Shown here: in pieces, positions 34,321 to 43,990 of the stretch
Layout of the letters: each line of letters starts with the position of its first letter
Numbering within the stretch: position 1 is the stretch's first letter
Assembly (NCBI GenBank): GCA_045579055.1
Contig: JAZNLK010000172.1
Coordinates: forward strand, 1 to 53,543
Length of the DNA stretch: 53,543 nucleotides
DNA from: SIG440 sp045579055
GTDB taxonomy: Bacteria > Bacillota > Clostridia > Monoglobales > Monoglobaceae
Direction: 5' to 3'
Translations under genes and position numbers: made by a program
The notes under the pieces: generated by a model
Databases searched by the model: none
What the model saw: the letters and a program-made list of their open reading frames with translations, nothing else
What the model was told of the DNA's origin: nothing

Positions 34321-37300
34321 TTATACCAGATTTGCCATTTCCTTTTCATAAACATCATAAAATTCGTTGTTGTAGAAAAGAATCCAGCTGTGTTCGCCGT
34401 CATAGAGAGGACGTCTGAATATTTCGGATACTGCCTTGATATCCATCTTGCCGTTTTTTACGATAACTGAACCAAATTCCTTTGTTTCACCGTTTACGTT
34501 GTAGCTTGATGCACCGTCTGTAAACTTCACAACTGCATCTATACCGAACTTGAATGTGTGTTCGTTGCCGTTTGCAGAATAATCCGCACCAACAGCTCTT
34601 GACATTGCATCAATTGAAACATATGTTCCGTCAATCTCCACGTCAACATAGTTTCCGAAGATTGAAGCTCTGCCTGTTACTTTCGGAACAATACTCTGAC
34701 GATTGGAGAACTCGTCAACTCTTGCACCTGAGAAGTATCTTTCGTCACATTCCTGGAAGCGAACTGTTGACTTGAGCTTTGTCTTGTCAATTGCATAGAG
34801 AAGACCTTCATCGCCATCACCGTTATATCCAATATAAATGATATCGCCGAAAATGTCAAGAGAATGATTTCGATGTGTACCGTAGGGGTAGTCACCAAGG
34901 TTGATAAGATCTGCCGCCATTTCCCATGTCTTACAACCGTCATAGCTTACCGCAAGAATAAGACGGTTTCTGGGAGATGAATAACGTCCCGACCATGAGT
35001 TTTCACTATCATAGTTATAAATTGCGTAATATGTCTGTTCTTCCTGAACGTCACGGCGTACAACATAGGTACACATTGCAGACAAGAATTCTGATGAATG
35101 CCAGTCCTGACTGAAGGTCTTTCCGCCATCTGTTGATTCAACATACTGAACGAATCCTGTCCATGAACGTGCATACATACGAACTCTGTCCGGCTCGGGC
35201 ATATCCACAATACGGATTTCCTGAAGGTTGTATCCATGGTTTACGGTTGACATCAATGTTGACTCGTGCCATGTGTAGCCGCCGTCATTTGAATAGTAGG
35301 TTCCGTTTATACCAAAGTCCTCGTTACCGCCTTCATCTGTTGTCCAGAAGATTGTGCCGTTCTTTGCCTGATAGAGAATTGCATTAAGGTTTACACGGTT
35401 CTTTGCTTCACGTTCTGTTATGCAGAAGGGTCCTTCCCAGGTTGCGCCGTTATCCTTTGAAATATACGCCCAATCTCTTACCTGGCTGCTTTCAACACGA
35501 AGTCTCCAGCCATCTTGAGTGAGGATTTGGTTGGATGTGTAACCCAAGGACTTTGCCGCAACGGGTGTTGACCATGTTTCGCCCTCGTCATCAGAATATC
35601 TGTCGCTACGTCCCGTTGAAATAATTCTGCCGGATGCTTCCTGGAAGAAATCTGTGTAGGTTGCACCATCATTGACAGTGATTGACTTGATTCCGCCTGC
35701 GACCTTGCCCTGACCCTGATAATAAACGTCATCCAGAGCAACCAAGCCCGAATTGATTTCCACACCAAGTGAGAACCCACGATTGTTGAAATAGAATTCG
35801 TTGGTATCAATCACAGTCTTGCCGTCACACTTGAGCTTGATTGTAAATTCGTCAAGTTCAAGTTCAAAATCATGCCACTTGCCAAATTCAAAAGTACCTG
35901 GGAAGTGGAATCGCTTCTTTCCGTATGCCGTGCCGCCATAAGTATCAATATCATCAAATTCTGCATACCAAGCTGACTTGTCAGCATCGTAGCCGTATCT
36001 GATTATGTTGTAACGGGGTGAATATCTGCCGATAAAGCTGAAATCAGAGCCAGCTTCAACCTTTGCACGGAATTTGAGCTTTGTGTTCTGTGAAAGACCC
36101 GGGAGATAGTATCTGCCCTTGCCCGTCACTTCCAGGTACTTGTTGCCTTCTTCTTCCGCGATTGTGCCTGTTGCACTGCCTTCATTAACCCAATATGCAT
36201 CATACGCCATTTCGGTGTTGCCTTCAAAGTCGTCTGTGTGATAATAATTGTCGTCTGTACCCTTGATTGCAACAATTGTTGATGCTGAGGGGTTTGTCAT
36301 TGTACGCTTCAGGTTAATCTTTGATGCTTCCATACAAGCAGGCCATGAACCCATCCATACGTTGTCACGCCAGAGCATACACATACCTCTTGCAACCGTC
36401 AGGCGATAGTAACCGGGTTCAACCTTGCCTTCAAGGGTATATGGGAAACGCTTGATATAGTTAACCATTGAATCCTGACGGGTTGTGTGGATCTGTCCGT
36501 CCTTGAAATCCAGCTTGATGTGGTATTCGCCGTCCCAGTATTCAAAGGTTTCGTCCGATGCGTCGGTCTTGTCAAATTCAACCGAATAGTTCACCAGGTT
36601 ATCACGCTTGTTGAAGCCAACAACCGGGTCGGTGGGGTTATACTCAAATGCGTAGCGAACACCAAAGTCGCCAAAGTACTTGTCATAGGTTTCAGTTCCG
36701 GGCCAAGCTTCGGTAAAGAAAGTTGATTTTACTCCCGTTCCACCGATTGAGAAATTCTCAACACCCGAGAAGTCCACAACATTTTTGTTTGTTGTTCTGG
36801 GCATCTTGAAGGAGAATGCAAACTGACCGTTGTAGTAAACATCCACTGTACCCGATGTCACAACTGCTTTGTAAGCACCTGCACCAAGGTTATATGTCTT
36901 TGTGCCGTCAAGGGTCTCATAAGTAACCTTTTCTGCACCGTGGGTCATTGCAAGCTTAAAGTAACCGTCTTCAATATTGATGTTTCCTGAGCCGTTTGAG
37001 CTATAATTAATCTCGTATTCACGGTTGATTTCAACATTCTTCTGATTGTATGCAGTAACCGTCAAGGGCATTGCCTCTGTCAGGAAGTATGTTCCGTTGC
37101 TTGCATTGGTCATTTTTGCGTGAACCGAATGTGTTCCAACGGTCAAGCCCTTCAATTCAAGTGCAAAGGGAGCAACTGTTGATGCACCTGCGTATTCGTT
37201 ATTCACATAGTATTCAACCTTGCTTACGGGATATTCGGGAATAAGGTCTTCAGCCTTGATTTTTACAACTGCACTTTCACCAAGGCTGATTGCAGACTTT

Positions 37301-38703
37301 TCAAATTCAACATCTGCATCATAAGGCTCGTTAACAAAGAACTCAACAGCAAGAGATTCAGAATCCCCAACCTTTGCAGTTACAGCATAAGCACCGTTTC
37401 TTGCGTTCTTATAGATATATTCATATTCATTCTCTCTGTAGCCTCTGCCCACGTTAATTCCGTTGATATAATAATCAACATATTCCGTTGCATTGTCAGC
37501 TACTTTTGCTCTTAATATTACGTCCGAGCCAACCGCATATTCCGAACGAACATAGGGCTTCTCGATTTCCACTTCGGGGAAATAGGGAGTATATGCAAAC
37601 TTACCGAATGACACACGACAGGTACCGCTTGATGTACCTGTTGCGTTCATTCTCCAGTAAGTCTGGGTTGAGCTGGGCTGCATCTGCATTGTGTGGATTT
37701 CCTTGCCGTCCATGAAGAGGGTCATAAATTCCTTTCTTCTTTCCAGCTTGATGGTGTGCCAGTCACCGAGAAGGGGCGCAATTATACCAAACTGTGCATT
37801 TGTGTCTGCCGGAGTTGTTGTAATCTTCCAGCCGTTTGCATGAAAATAGGTATTGAAACCGCCGCCCTTGAATGCAAACTGAGGATTACATCCCACAATT
37901 TCACGGATATACATATCAAACTCTATATCAAAGTTATCTGTAACCTTCAAGGGACGTTCTGCGGAATAAAGTACCGAAGATACACCGTCAACAACATCAA
38001 AGTTCAGAACACCGTTTTCGGTATCCCAGTCAAGCTCGGGACCGTCATAGATAACCCACGCAGGGTCAATATCCTTATCCTTCCAGTCTTCAACAAAGGC
38101 TTCGGTGTATTCAGCAGGCGTTACGTGAGACACAACACCTGCAGTTGACGAATTATCAAGGTTCCAGAACTGGAAGTTTTCAACTTCAAGAGTGTGTCCT
38201 CCCTGTGCCCAGAATCTGATTGCAGGTGCGGAAGAATTCAACCCCATATTTGATGTGCCGAGGAACTGGTTGTCCAAATAAATCGTTGATGTTCCCGCAA
38301 TCTTATCAATCTCGAAACGATATTCGTGCCATGTATAGCCAATAGACGCACGGTATGTTGTGCTGGTTTCCGCAAACATCGTTAGTCGGTCGTCACGGAG
38401 ATAAAAGCCTGTTCGATAGCCGCCGTTGAAAATCTGAACACCGCCGTTAAGTGTGCCCATAGCATTCAGCTTCATTGAGAACTTGAGAACGTACTTGTCG
38501 GCACTTTTCAGATTGTATGTTGCTGTCATGCTTGAATCAGCCGCGTTCAGCTCAAGAACACCGTTGGTAATCTTTGCACCGCCACTGCAAGAAAAACCTG
38601 CAAAATAGTTTGTTTGAGCCGCCGAAACATTAACCACAGAAAGCGGAGCACAAACGGTCATTATCATTGCAAGCATACAAATTAATGCAATAAATTTTTT
38701 CAT
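34321..38703 (-). CDS. Giant secreted multidomain protein with sialidase-like propeller (1460 aa)
   Basis: The shortest of the three paralogues. Signal peptide 1-29; LamG-like 30-185 and 195-375; Ig-like 380-460 and 463-552; NREYEINY domain 560-815; LamG-like 820-1000; propeller 1003-1320 with five good Asp boxes (SDDEGETW, SKDNGATW, SNDGGYTW, STDGGKTF, SYDGCKTW); copper-amine-oxidase-N-like domain 1340-1445. It ends there, without the helical module and tail found in the two larger proteins. Glu1162 (NLQEIRIVDM), Arg1179 (MYARSW) and Arg1245/1247 (SSPRNR) keep the putative active-site pattern. GAAAGG precedes the ATG. It is the last gene of a likely five-gene operon. Exo-sialidase-like activity is possible but the true sugar is unknown. 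Confidence 0.85.
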   Translation of the reverse strand: MKKFIALICMLAMIMTVCAPLSVVNVSAAQTNYFAGFSCSGGAKITNGVLELNAADSSMTATYNLKSADKYVLKFSMKLNAMGTLNGGVQIFNGGYRTGFYLRDDRLTMFAETSTTYRASIGYTWHEYRFEIDKIAGTSTIYLDNQFLGTSNMGLNSSAPAIRFWAQGGHTLEVENFQFWNLDNSSTAGVVSHVTPAEYTEAFVEDWKDKDIDPAWVIYDGPELDWDTENGVLNFDVVDGVSSVLYSAERPLKVTDNFDIEFDMYIREIVGCNPQFAFKGGGFNTYFHANGWKITTTPADTNAQFGIIAPLLGDWHTIKLERRKEFMTLFMDGKEIHTMQMQPSSTQTYWRMNATGTSSGTCRVSFGKFAYTPYFPEVEIEKPYVRSEYAVGSDVILRAKVADNATEYVDYYINGINVGRGYRENEYEYIYKNARNGAYAVTAKVGDSESLAVEFFVNEPYDADVEFEKSAISLGESAVVKIKAEDLIPEYPVSKVEYYVNNEYAGASTVAPFALELKGLTVGTHSVHAKMTNASNGTYFLTEAMPLTVTAYNQKNVEINREYEINYSSNGSGNINIEDGYFKLAMTHGAEKVTYETLDGTKTYNLGAGAYKAVVTSGTVDVYYNGQFAFSFKMPRTTNKNVVDFSGVENFSIGGTGVKSTFFTEAWPGTETYDKYFGDFGVRYAFEYNPTDPVVGFNKRDNLVNYSVEFDKTDASDETFEYWDGEYHIKLDFKDGQIHTTRQDSMVNYIKRFPYTLEGKVEPGYYRLTVARGMCMLWRDNVWMGSWPACMEASKINLKRTMTNPSASTIVAIKGTDDNYYHTDDFEGNTEMAYDAYWVNEGSATGTIAEEEGNKYLEVTGKGRYYLPGLSQNTKLKFRAKVEAGSDFSFIGRYSPRYNIIRYGYDADKSAWYAEFDDIDTYGGTAYGKKRFHFPGTFEFGKWHDFELELDEFTIKLKCDGKTVIDTNEFYFNNRGFSLGVEINSGLVALDDVYYQGQGKVAGGIKSITVNDGATYTDFFQEASGRIISTGRSDRYSDDEGETWSTPVAAKSLGYTSNQILTQDGWRLRVESSQVRDWAYISKDNGATWEGPFCITEREAKNRVNLNAILYQAKNGTIFWTTDEGGNEDFGINGTYYSNDGGYTWHESTLMSTVNHGYNLQEIRIVDMPEPDRVRMYARSWTGFVQYVESTDGGKTFSQDWHSSEFLSAMCTYVVRRDVQEEQTYYAIYNYDSENSWSGRYSSPRNRLILAVSYDGCKTWEMAADLINLGDYPYGTHRNHSLDIFGDIIYIGYNGDGDEGLLYAIDKTKLKSTVRFQECDERYFSGARVDEFSNRQSIVPKVTGRASIFGNYVDVEIDGTYVSIDAMSRAVGADYSANGNEHTFKFGIDAVVKFTDGASSYNVNGETKEFGSVIVKNGKMDIKAVSEIFRRPLYDGEHSWILFYNNEFYDVYEKEMANLV

Positions 38704-38742
38704 TTTTATTTTTCCTTTCTATATAATTTAAAGGATTTATCC

Positions 38743-38827
38743 GGAGAGTTGTTTTGCAAAAACTCTTAGAACTTCTTCCTCAAGCTCAGAGTAACAACAT
38801 TTAATCCTCCGCACTCAACAACTCTCC
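38743..38827 (-). promoter_or_regulatory. Structured intercistronic element
   Basis: The ends GGAGAGTTGTT (38743-38753) and AACAACTCTCC (38817-38827) form a perfect 11-bp stem. Inside, ACTCTTAGAACTT and AAGCTCAGAGT (38762-38792) form another stem. No T run follows, so it is not a plain terminator; it may be an mRNA processing or stabilising element between the SLH gene and the 1460-residue gene. Confidence 0.5.
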
Positions 38828-38835
38828 CGAATTTA

Positions 38836-41571
38836 TTAATCTTCCTGAACCTCAATAATGAGTACCCAGTTGTGTCCGCCGCCATTGTGGTCATAAGCAG
38901 AAATTATCTTTGAGGGATAATCGGGATTCTGTGAGTAAGTCACAATGTCAGAAACTGTTGCCGGTGTCACAGAAATCTCACCCCTCAGGTTGGTGTACTT
39001 CCAGTACATCGCGCCGCTGGAGGTTGAAAGGGTGTCAGCACCGTAATTGGGATCAAATTCGTATTCCCGATCATCAACCGTTGAATATGTGAATCTCATA
39101 TATCCGTCTTTGATTGAAAGAATTGTTCCGTATGCTACCTTGTAGTTTGCAAGGATTGGAGTTTTTACCGTATTACCGTTAAAGTCAATATGTCTGTTTG
39201 CACGAGGAACATATTCAGATACATCAAACTCAACCTGAACCGCCTCTGCCTTGCCGTACTTGTCTTCGATAACACGGATTACGTCACCGACTTCAACTCC
39301 CGCAAACTTTTCGGGCTTGCCAACATAAGTCTTGGTTGTCTTTTGGTAAATACATTCCACAGTTACCTGTGCTTCTTCATTTTCGTCAAGTGTTGTTTCC
39401 ATTGTCGTCACAATTGCAGGCTTGATATAACGAGTAAACTCAGCTGTGCCTGTGTTTTCAATGAACACACAACCTGCCTTTGCCACATAAACCTCGTCGT
39501 CAACGTCCGCCATCTGGAATGTATATGTCTTGGAGTCTATAAGGTCAAAGGCTTTGTAGTTATCCTCATTATTTCTGCCTGTCTTTGGAACCATAAATCT
39601 TGCAGAACCGTTGCCGAAACCTGCAATATGCTGTTCACCGCTAATATAGAGATTACCGAAATTTGAATCTCTGTAAAAACGTGCCTGTGTGGGTTCAAAA
39701 AGCGTGAGCTTTGTGTCCTCATTTTCATTATCGCCGTCAACCAAAGTGTCAATAGCAATAACCTTGTTTTCACCATTCAATTTATACTTTATAAGCTGTG
39801 CATAGGGAGCTTCCTCATCACGTGCATAGAATGTCTTTGTCGTGTCAACATCTCCCTTTTCATCATAAACAATGTTGTCGCCTGCTGTAACAGAATTATA
39901 CAGTATGCTCATAACCGCATCGGCATTACTGATACTTTCACCGTCAATCTTCACCGTTTTACCCATTTCATAAGAAACCGGAGTTGTATCAGGCTGCATA
40001 ATTCTGAAACTTACCGTTTTGGAAAGCACACCTTCTGCACCAACATTCATCAGATAGCCGTACATCATTTCATCGGCCTTTGCACCTTCAACACGAACAA
40101 CCATTCCGTCGCTGAAATAAAGTGTCACAACCTTGCCTGCTTTGAGCTGTTCTCTTGATTCATCACTGAGGTTTGTCCACAGGGTGTGCGACATACCTTC
40201 CTCGTTGACAACATCATCATTTGCACTGAGGACAGTTACGCTGTTCTTTTCGTTCTTGAGAACTTCAATGTCCACAAGATAATATCCGCTATTGGGATTT
40301 GTTCTCTTTACCTTCAGGAAAGTACCGTAGATAAGTCTTTCCAAGGGATAGTCCTCGCCATCCCATTTGATATTGATTACATCTGCCTCTTCCATATTGA
40401 GTGCTTCGATATCCTCAGACTGGTCGTAGATAATCTTTTTGTTCATATCTACATTATCAACCAGGAAGAATTCGTAGCTTTCAATTTTTACCACATCATA
40501 GCCGGGTTTTTCCTTGTCGTTATCAATAAGAACAACCTCGCCGTAGCTTGGAACCATATCATCATCTGTGTATGTGGGGTTTGCAATGCCGTTCAGAATC
40601 ACATCGGTGCTTTCCCGGATTTCAACACTTTCAGCTCTGTTACCCTTATAATAGGTATATGCGAAGTTACCAAAGCTTTCAAGGTCAGCATCCTTGATAA
40701 CAAATTCCTTATTATTCTTTGACTTTACAGCATAAATAATTTTGTTGCCGCCAGTCTTGTTGTTGAGACCTGTTTTGTAGTAATACTCAACATGATAACC
40801 GAGAAGGTCCGTTGAGTTGCCGTCATATTCATATACAGTTCCGTCAACCGACATAAGCCCGTCAATCATGCTGTCATCAGGGCTTTCAAGAGTTGTAGCA
40901 ACCGCACCGTCAACAATACCTTTTGCGTATCTTACCTTTTCAAGGTGTTCCATACCGAGGTAATCATCGCTGATTTTGTATTCAACATCTCCACTGCTGG
41001 AAACCGCATTTGCAATACAAGCAGGTGCATGATATGCATTATACATCATCTTGTAAATCATATCCTGTGTTGCCGCATCCGCAATGGGAACACCATCCAT
41101 AATTCCGGTTTTATTGAGAACTGCATCAAGCCCTGCAACATTGATATATTCTTTGTAGCCAATGCAATATGCCAGAAGTCTTGCAACATCCTTTGTCGCC
41201 ATTGGATCTGCACTTCTGAATGTGCCATCAGGATAACCATTGATTATGCCACCATCATAGCAAGCTTTTATGTAGGGATAATAATAATCGTCGGTTGAAA
41301 GGTCATGGAACAGAGCCTCATATTCCTTGGGCGTTCCGCCATGCTTGAAGTTGCCGAAATAACTGATTACTCTGCAAACCTGACCACGGGTAAGAGTGCT
41401 TCCAACAATTCTTGAATACTCATATCCATAGGTTGACCCCATTGCATTTACAAAACCGTATTCAGCTTCTGTGATGTATGCTTTCACATCATTATCTGCT
41501 GCAGTTACAGGTATGCTTATGCATGATAAAAGCATTACCAATATCAAAACATTTGCTAATATTTTTCTCAT
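38836..41571 (-). CDS. Secreted SLH-domain protein (911 aa)
   Basis: A 911-residue surface protein. Signal peptide 1-25 (ends PVTAAD). About 30-185 hold SLH-type repeats (SRIVGSTLTRGQVCRVISYF, FHDLSTDDYYYPYIKACYDGGIINGYPDGTFRSADPMATKDVARLLAYCIGY in part), which bind wall polymer, placing the anchor at the N-terminus. The remaining ~700 residues are rich in beta strands, Asp, Val and Tyr, with repeated short motifs such as YEYDGNSTDLLGY and GKVVTLYFSDGMVVRVEG. I do not recognise a catalytic domain there. Similar large N-terminal-SLH proteins are often S-layer or surface scaffold components. AAGGAGGAG precedes the ATG, 20 bases after the previous stop. Confidence 0.82.
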   Translation of the reverse strand: MRKILANVLILVMLLSCISIPVTAADNDVKAYITEAEYGFVNAMGSTYGYEYSRIVGSTLTRGQVCRVISYFGNFKHGGTPKEYEALFHDLSTDDYYYPYIKACYDGGIINGYPDGTFRSADPMATKDVARLLAYCIGYKEYINVAGLDAVLNKTGIMDGVPIADAATQDMIYKMMYNAYHAPACIANAVSSSGDVEYKISDDYLGMEHLEKVRYAKGIVDGAVATTLESPDDSMIDGLMSVDGTVYEYDGNSTDLLGYHVEYYYKTGLNNKTGGNKIIYAVKSKNNKEFVIKDADLESFGNFAYTYYKGNRAESVEIRESTDVILNGIANPTYTDDDMVPSYGEVVLIDNDKEKPGYDVVKIESYEFFLVDNVDMNKKIIYDQSEDIEALNMEEADVINIKWDGEDYPLERLIYGTFLKVKRTNPNSGYYLVDIEVLKNEKNSVTVLSANDDVVNEEGMSHTLWTNLSDESREQLKAGKVVTLYFSDGMVVRVEGAKADEMMYGYLMNVGAEGVLSKTVSFRIMQPDTTPVSYEMGKTVKIDGESISNADAVMSILYNSVTAGDNIVYDEKGDVDTTKTFYARDEEAPYAQLIKYKLNGENKVIAIDTLVDGDNENEDTKLTLFEPTQARFYRDSNFGNLYISGEQHIAGFGNGSARFMVPKTGRNNEDNYKAFDLIDSKTYTFQMADVDDEVYVAKAGCVFIENTGTAEFTRYIKPAIVTTMETTLDENEEAQVTVECIYQKTTKTYVGKPEKFAGVEVGDVIRVIEDKYGKAEAVQVEFDVSEYVPRANRHIDFNGNTVKTPILANYKVAYGTILSIKDGYMRFTYSTVDDREYEFDPNYGADTLSTSSGAMYWKYTNLRGEISVTPATVSDIVTYSQNPDYPSKIISAYDHNGGGHNWVLIIEVQED

Positions 41572-41591
41572 TGTTCTACTCCTCCTTCCCC

Positions 41592-43967
41592 TTAATCAAG
41601 ATAACTTACGATATTCCAGAAAAGAACAGCAGCTTCTGCTCTTGTAAGATCATTGAGAGCATTGAAGTTTCCGGTATCATCACCATTGATGAAATCTGCC
41701 TGCTGGAACATTACAACATAATTGTACCCGTATTCGGGAATTGTGGTATAATCCTCAAAAATAACTGCCTTTTCAATCTGAGCAAACTTGATACCAAGCT
41801 TTTCTGCGGCTCGTGCCGCCATAACTACCATATCGACACGTGAAATATTCTGACCTGTACCGAACTTGTTATTACCGATACCGTTGATAATTCCCATGTT
41901 CACGCCTGTGTATATGACATCGTTATACCATGCACTCGCATCAACATCGCTGAATGAAGTTTTTCCGCTCTGAACTTCAACACTATATGCATTCAAAAGA
42001 ATTGAAAGGAATTCTTCACGGGTAATTGTTTCACCGGGTCTGTATGTACCGCTACCGTCACCACGGATAATACCTTTCACACGGAGTCCGTTGATTGCTT
42101 CTTCAGCCCAGCTGTATGTTGATGTTATATCTGTGAAGGGACCCACAGGAAGCCTTTCCGGGTCAACATTTGCAGGAAGTTTGGAATCGTTGTTGAAAAG
42201 GTTTTCGTTTGTGTTTTCTTTATCAATTGAACCGATTACAACATTTCCACCGCCGCCGAATCCACCGCCACCGCTACCGGTGTTTGCAGGTTTTTCAAGA
42301 GCTTCAAATTCCTTCTGGGCATCACGTGCTTCAATAAATGCGTCAATAACATCATCTATTGTGGCATAGTCGTTTCCAAGCATTCTTTCGTACAAGCCTT
42401 TTTCGCTTTTCACGCCCTTCTTTTCTGTCAACTCTATCAATTCACTGTATGCCTCAATTTTTTCAGCAAGATACGCATACTTTGTTTCAATAACATCACG
42501 AACATTACCCCAACGCTTTGCATCAACTGCATCATTGAGTTCCACAATAAACTCAAATATATCAAGCATTGTTTTTTCAAGGTCAAAAATTTCATTTGAA
42601 ACCTCAAGACCACTTATTGTATTAGCATAATCTTCTTTTCTTTCCTCATATAGTCCATAAAGAATACCCATTTCGATTTCGTCGAACACGCCGTTTTTCA
42701 GCATTGCCTTATATTCTTCATTTGTAAGGAATGCTTCAAGTTCTTCCTTTGATGAAATATCTTTAAACATTTCAACCATTTCATCAATCTTTTCCTGAGA
42801 AAAAACAGGAACATAGAAGTTCCAGATATCAGCATTGGGAGCCGTAACCTTCATAATAGCCTCGGTTGCTCCGTCAAATCTTGCAGAGTTAAGTGGCATC
42901 ACAACCTCAAATGCACCTGTCTTTGCAACTGACTTAAACTGCTGAACAAGGATAATTTTATCTTCATCATCAACAGGAGTAACCTTCACCGTTATGTTCT
43001 TTGCACCTGCAACCGCAAGCTTACCTTTGAGAACAACTACATTTGTTCTTACGTCAAGCACCCATGCATCTTCGTCAAATTTCAACTCCTTTTCAACAGC
43101 AACCGCACCTGTTTCACGGTCAGAGGCAAGCTGTGCTTCATATGCCGCAATATATGCATTTTCAATATCCGCCATTGTGGAGTAGGTCTGATTTGTCATT
43201 CTCTGCCACATATCAGCTTCAATAAGCAGCTTTGAATTATCAATTTCAAAGGTCATAATATCAGCATACTTTGATGTGAGAAGATTCTTGATTCCGTTGC
43301 CGTCACCTTCTGCCGCCTCTGCATTAATTTCAGCAAACAACTCAACACGCTTGTTATATATATTGATAATGTCAGTAATTGCATTGAGTACGCCATCCGT
43401 GTCTTCAACTGTATAGCCGCCTTCAACATAAACCTCATAAAGACCTGCAAGCTCTTCTTCCGAGAATGCATCTTCTCTGCCAAGCATTTCCATATTACCT
43501 GTCATAAACTCACCAAATGAAGCCGCATCTGTTATTGCTGTGAATTCATCAACGCAAGCCTCAAGCTCGGTTGCTGAATAAAGTTCGATTCCTGTGTAGG
43601 AATATGTATCTGTATTCTCAGCCGCAACCTTGATTGTTGCAACATTTTCAGCATTATACCAGTCTGTGTTGAGAACAAACTTCATATTGAAGCTTCCGTC
43701 CGACTCCGACACAAACTGCCTGAAAATCAAATCCTGATTTGTTGTTTCTTCATAAATCCAGACCGTGATGTTTGTTTCGTGAGCTGATGCACACAGACCT
43801 TTGACGGTGACTGTGTTCGCAACAACATCAATTTCAAGACTCTGAAAGTCTGCCCAATCCTCTTTATTGGTTTCATTTTCGAGCGTAATCGCACCAAAGG
43901 CACTCATACTTGAGAGCAACAAACAAGCAACCGTCAGCAGAACAACGCCAAGCTTAAATTTTTTCAT
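41592..43967 (-). CDS. Secreted SLH-domain protein with two tandem beta-helical units (791 aa)
   Basis: A 791-residue surface protein. Signal peptide 1-25. Two related units follow (about 30-280 and 285-575), each a short Ig-like beta part (VDVVANTVTVKGLC and LDVRTNVVVLKGKL) and an alpha-helical part ending in MWQRMTNQTYSTMADIENAY or LYERMLGNDYATIDDVIDAF. The helical part is also found in the two largest giants (VFRRMTGIEYRTVADVENAF). A Gly-rich linker (GSGGGGFGGGG) leads to three C-terminal SLH repeats (about 605-791). I take the ATG at 43967 after AAAGGTGG, not the overlapping GTG at 43979. It may anchor or organise the neighbouring secreted proteins on the wall; that is inference. Confidence 0.85.
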   Translation of the reverse strand: MKKFKLGVVLLTVACLLLSSMSAFGAITLENETNKEDWADFQSLEIDVVANTVTVKGLCASAHETNITVWIYEETTNQDLIFRQFVSESDGSFNMKFVLNTDWYNAENVATIKVAAENTDTYSYTGIELYSATELEACVDEFTAITDAASFGEFMTGNMEMLGREDAFSEEELAGLYEVYVEGGYTVEDTDGVLNAITDIINIYNKRVELFAEINAEAAEGDGNGIKNLLTSKYADIMTFEIDNSKLLIEADMWQRMTNQTYSTMADIENAYIAAYEAQLASDRETGAVAVEKELKFDEDAWVLDVRTNVVVLKGKLAVAGAKNITVKVTPVDDEDKIILVQQFKSVAKTGAFEVVMPLNSARFDGATEAIMKVTAPNADIWNFYVPVFSQEKIDEMVEMFKDISSKEELEAFLTNEEYKAMLKNGVFDEIEMGILYGLYEERKEDYANTISGLEVSNEIFDLEKTMLDIFEFIVELNDAVDAKRWGNVRDVIETKYAYLAEKIEAYSELIELTEKKGVKSEKGLYERMLGNDYATIDDVIDAFIEARDAQKEFEALEKPANTGSGGGGFGGGGNVVIGSIDKENTNENLFNNDSKLPANVDPERLPVGPFTDITSTYSWAEEAINGLRVKGIIRGDGSGTYRPGETITREEFLSILLNAYSVEVQSGKTSFSDVDASAWYNDVIYTGVNMGIINGIGNNKFGTGQNISRVDMVVMAARAAEKLGIKFAQIEKAVIFEDYTTIPEYGYNYVVMFQQADFINGDDTGNFNALNDLTRAEAAVLFWNIVSYLD

Positions 43968-43990
43968 AATTGCTTCCACCTTTCTTGTTT

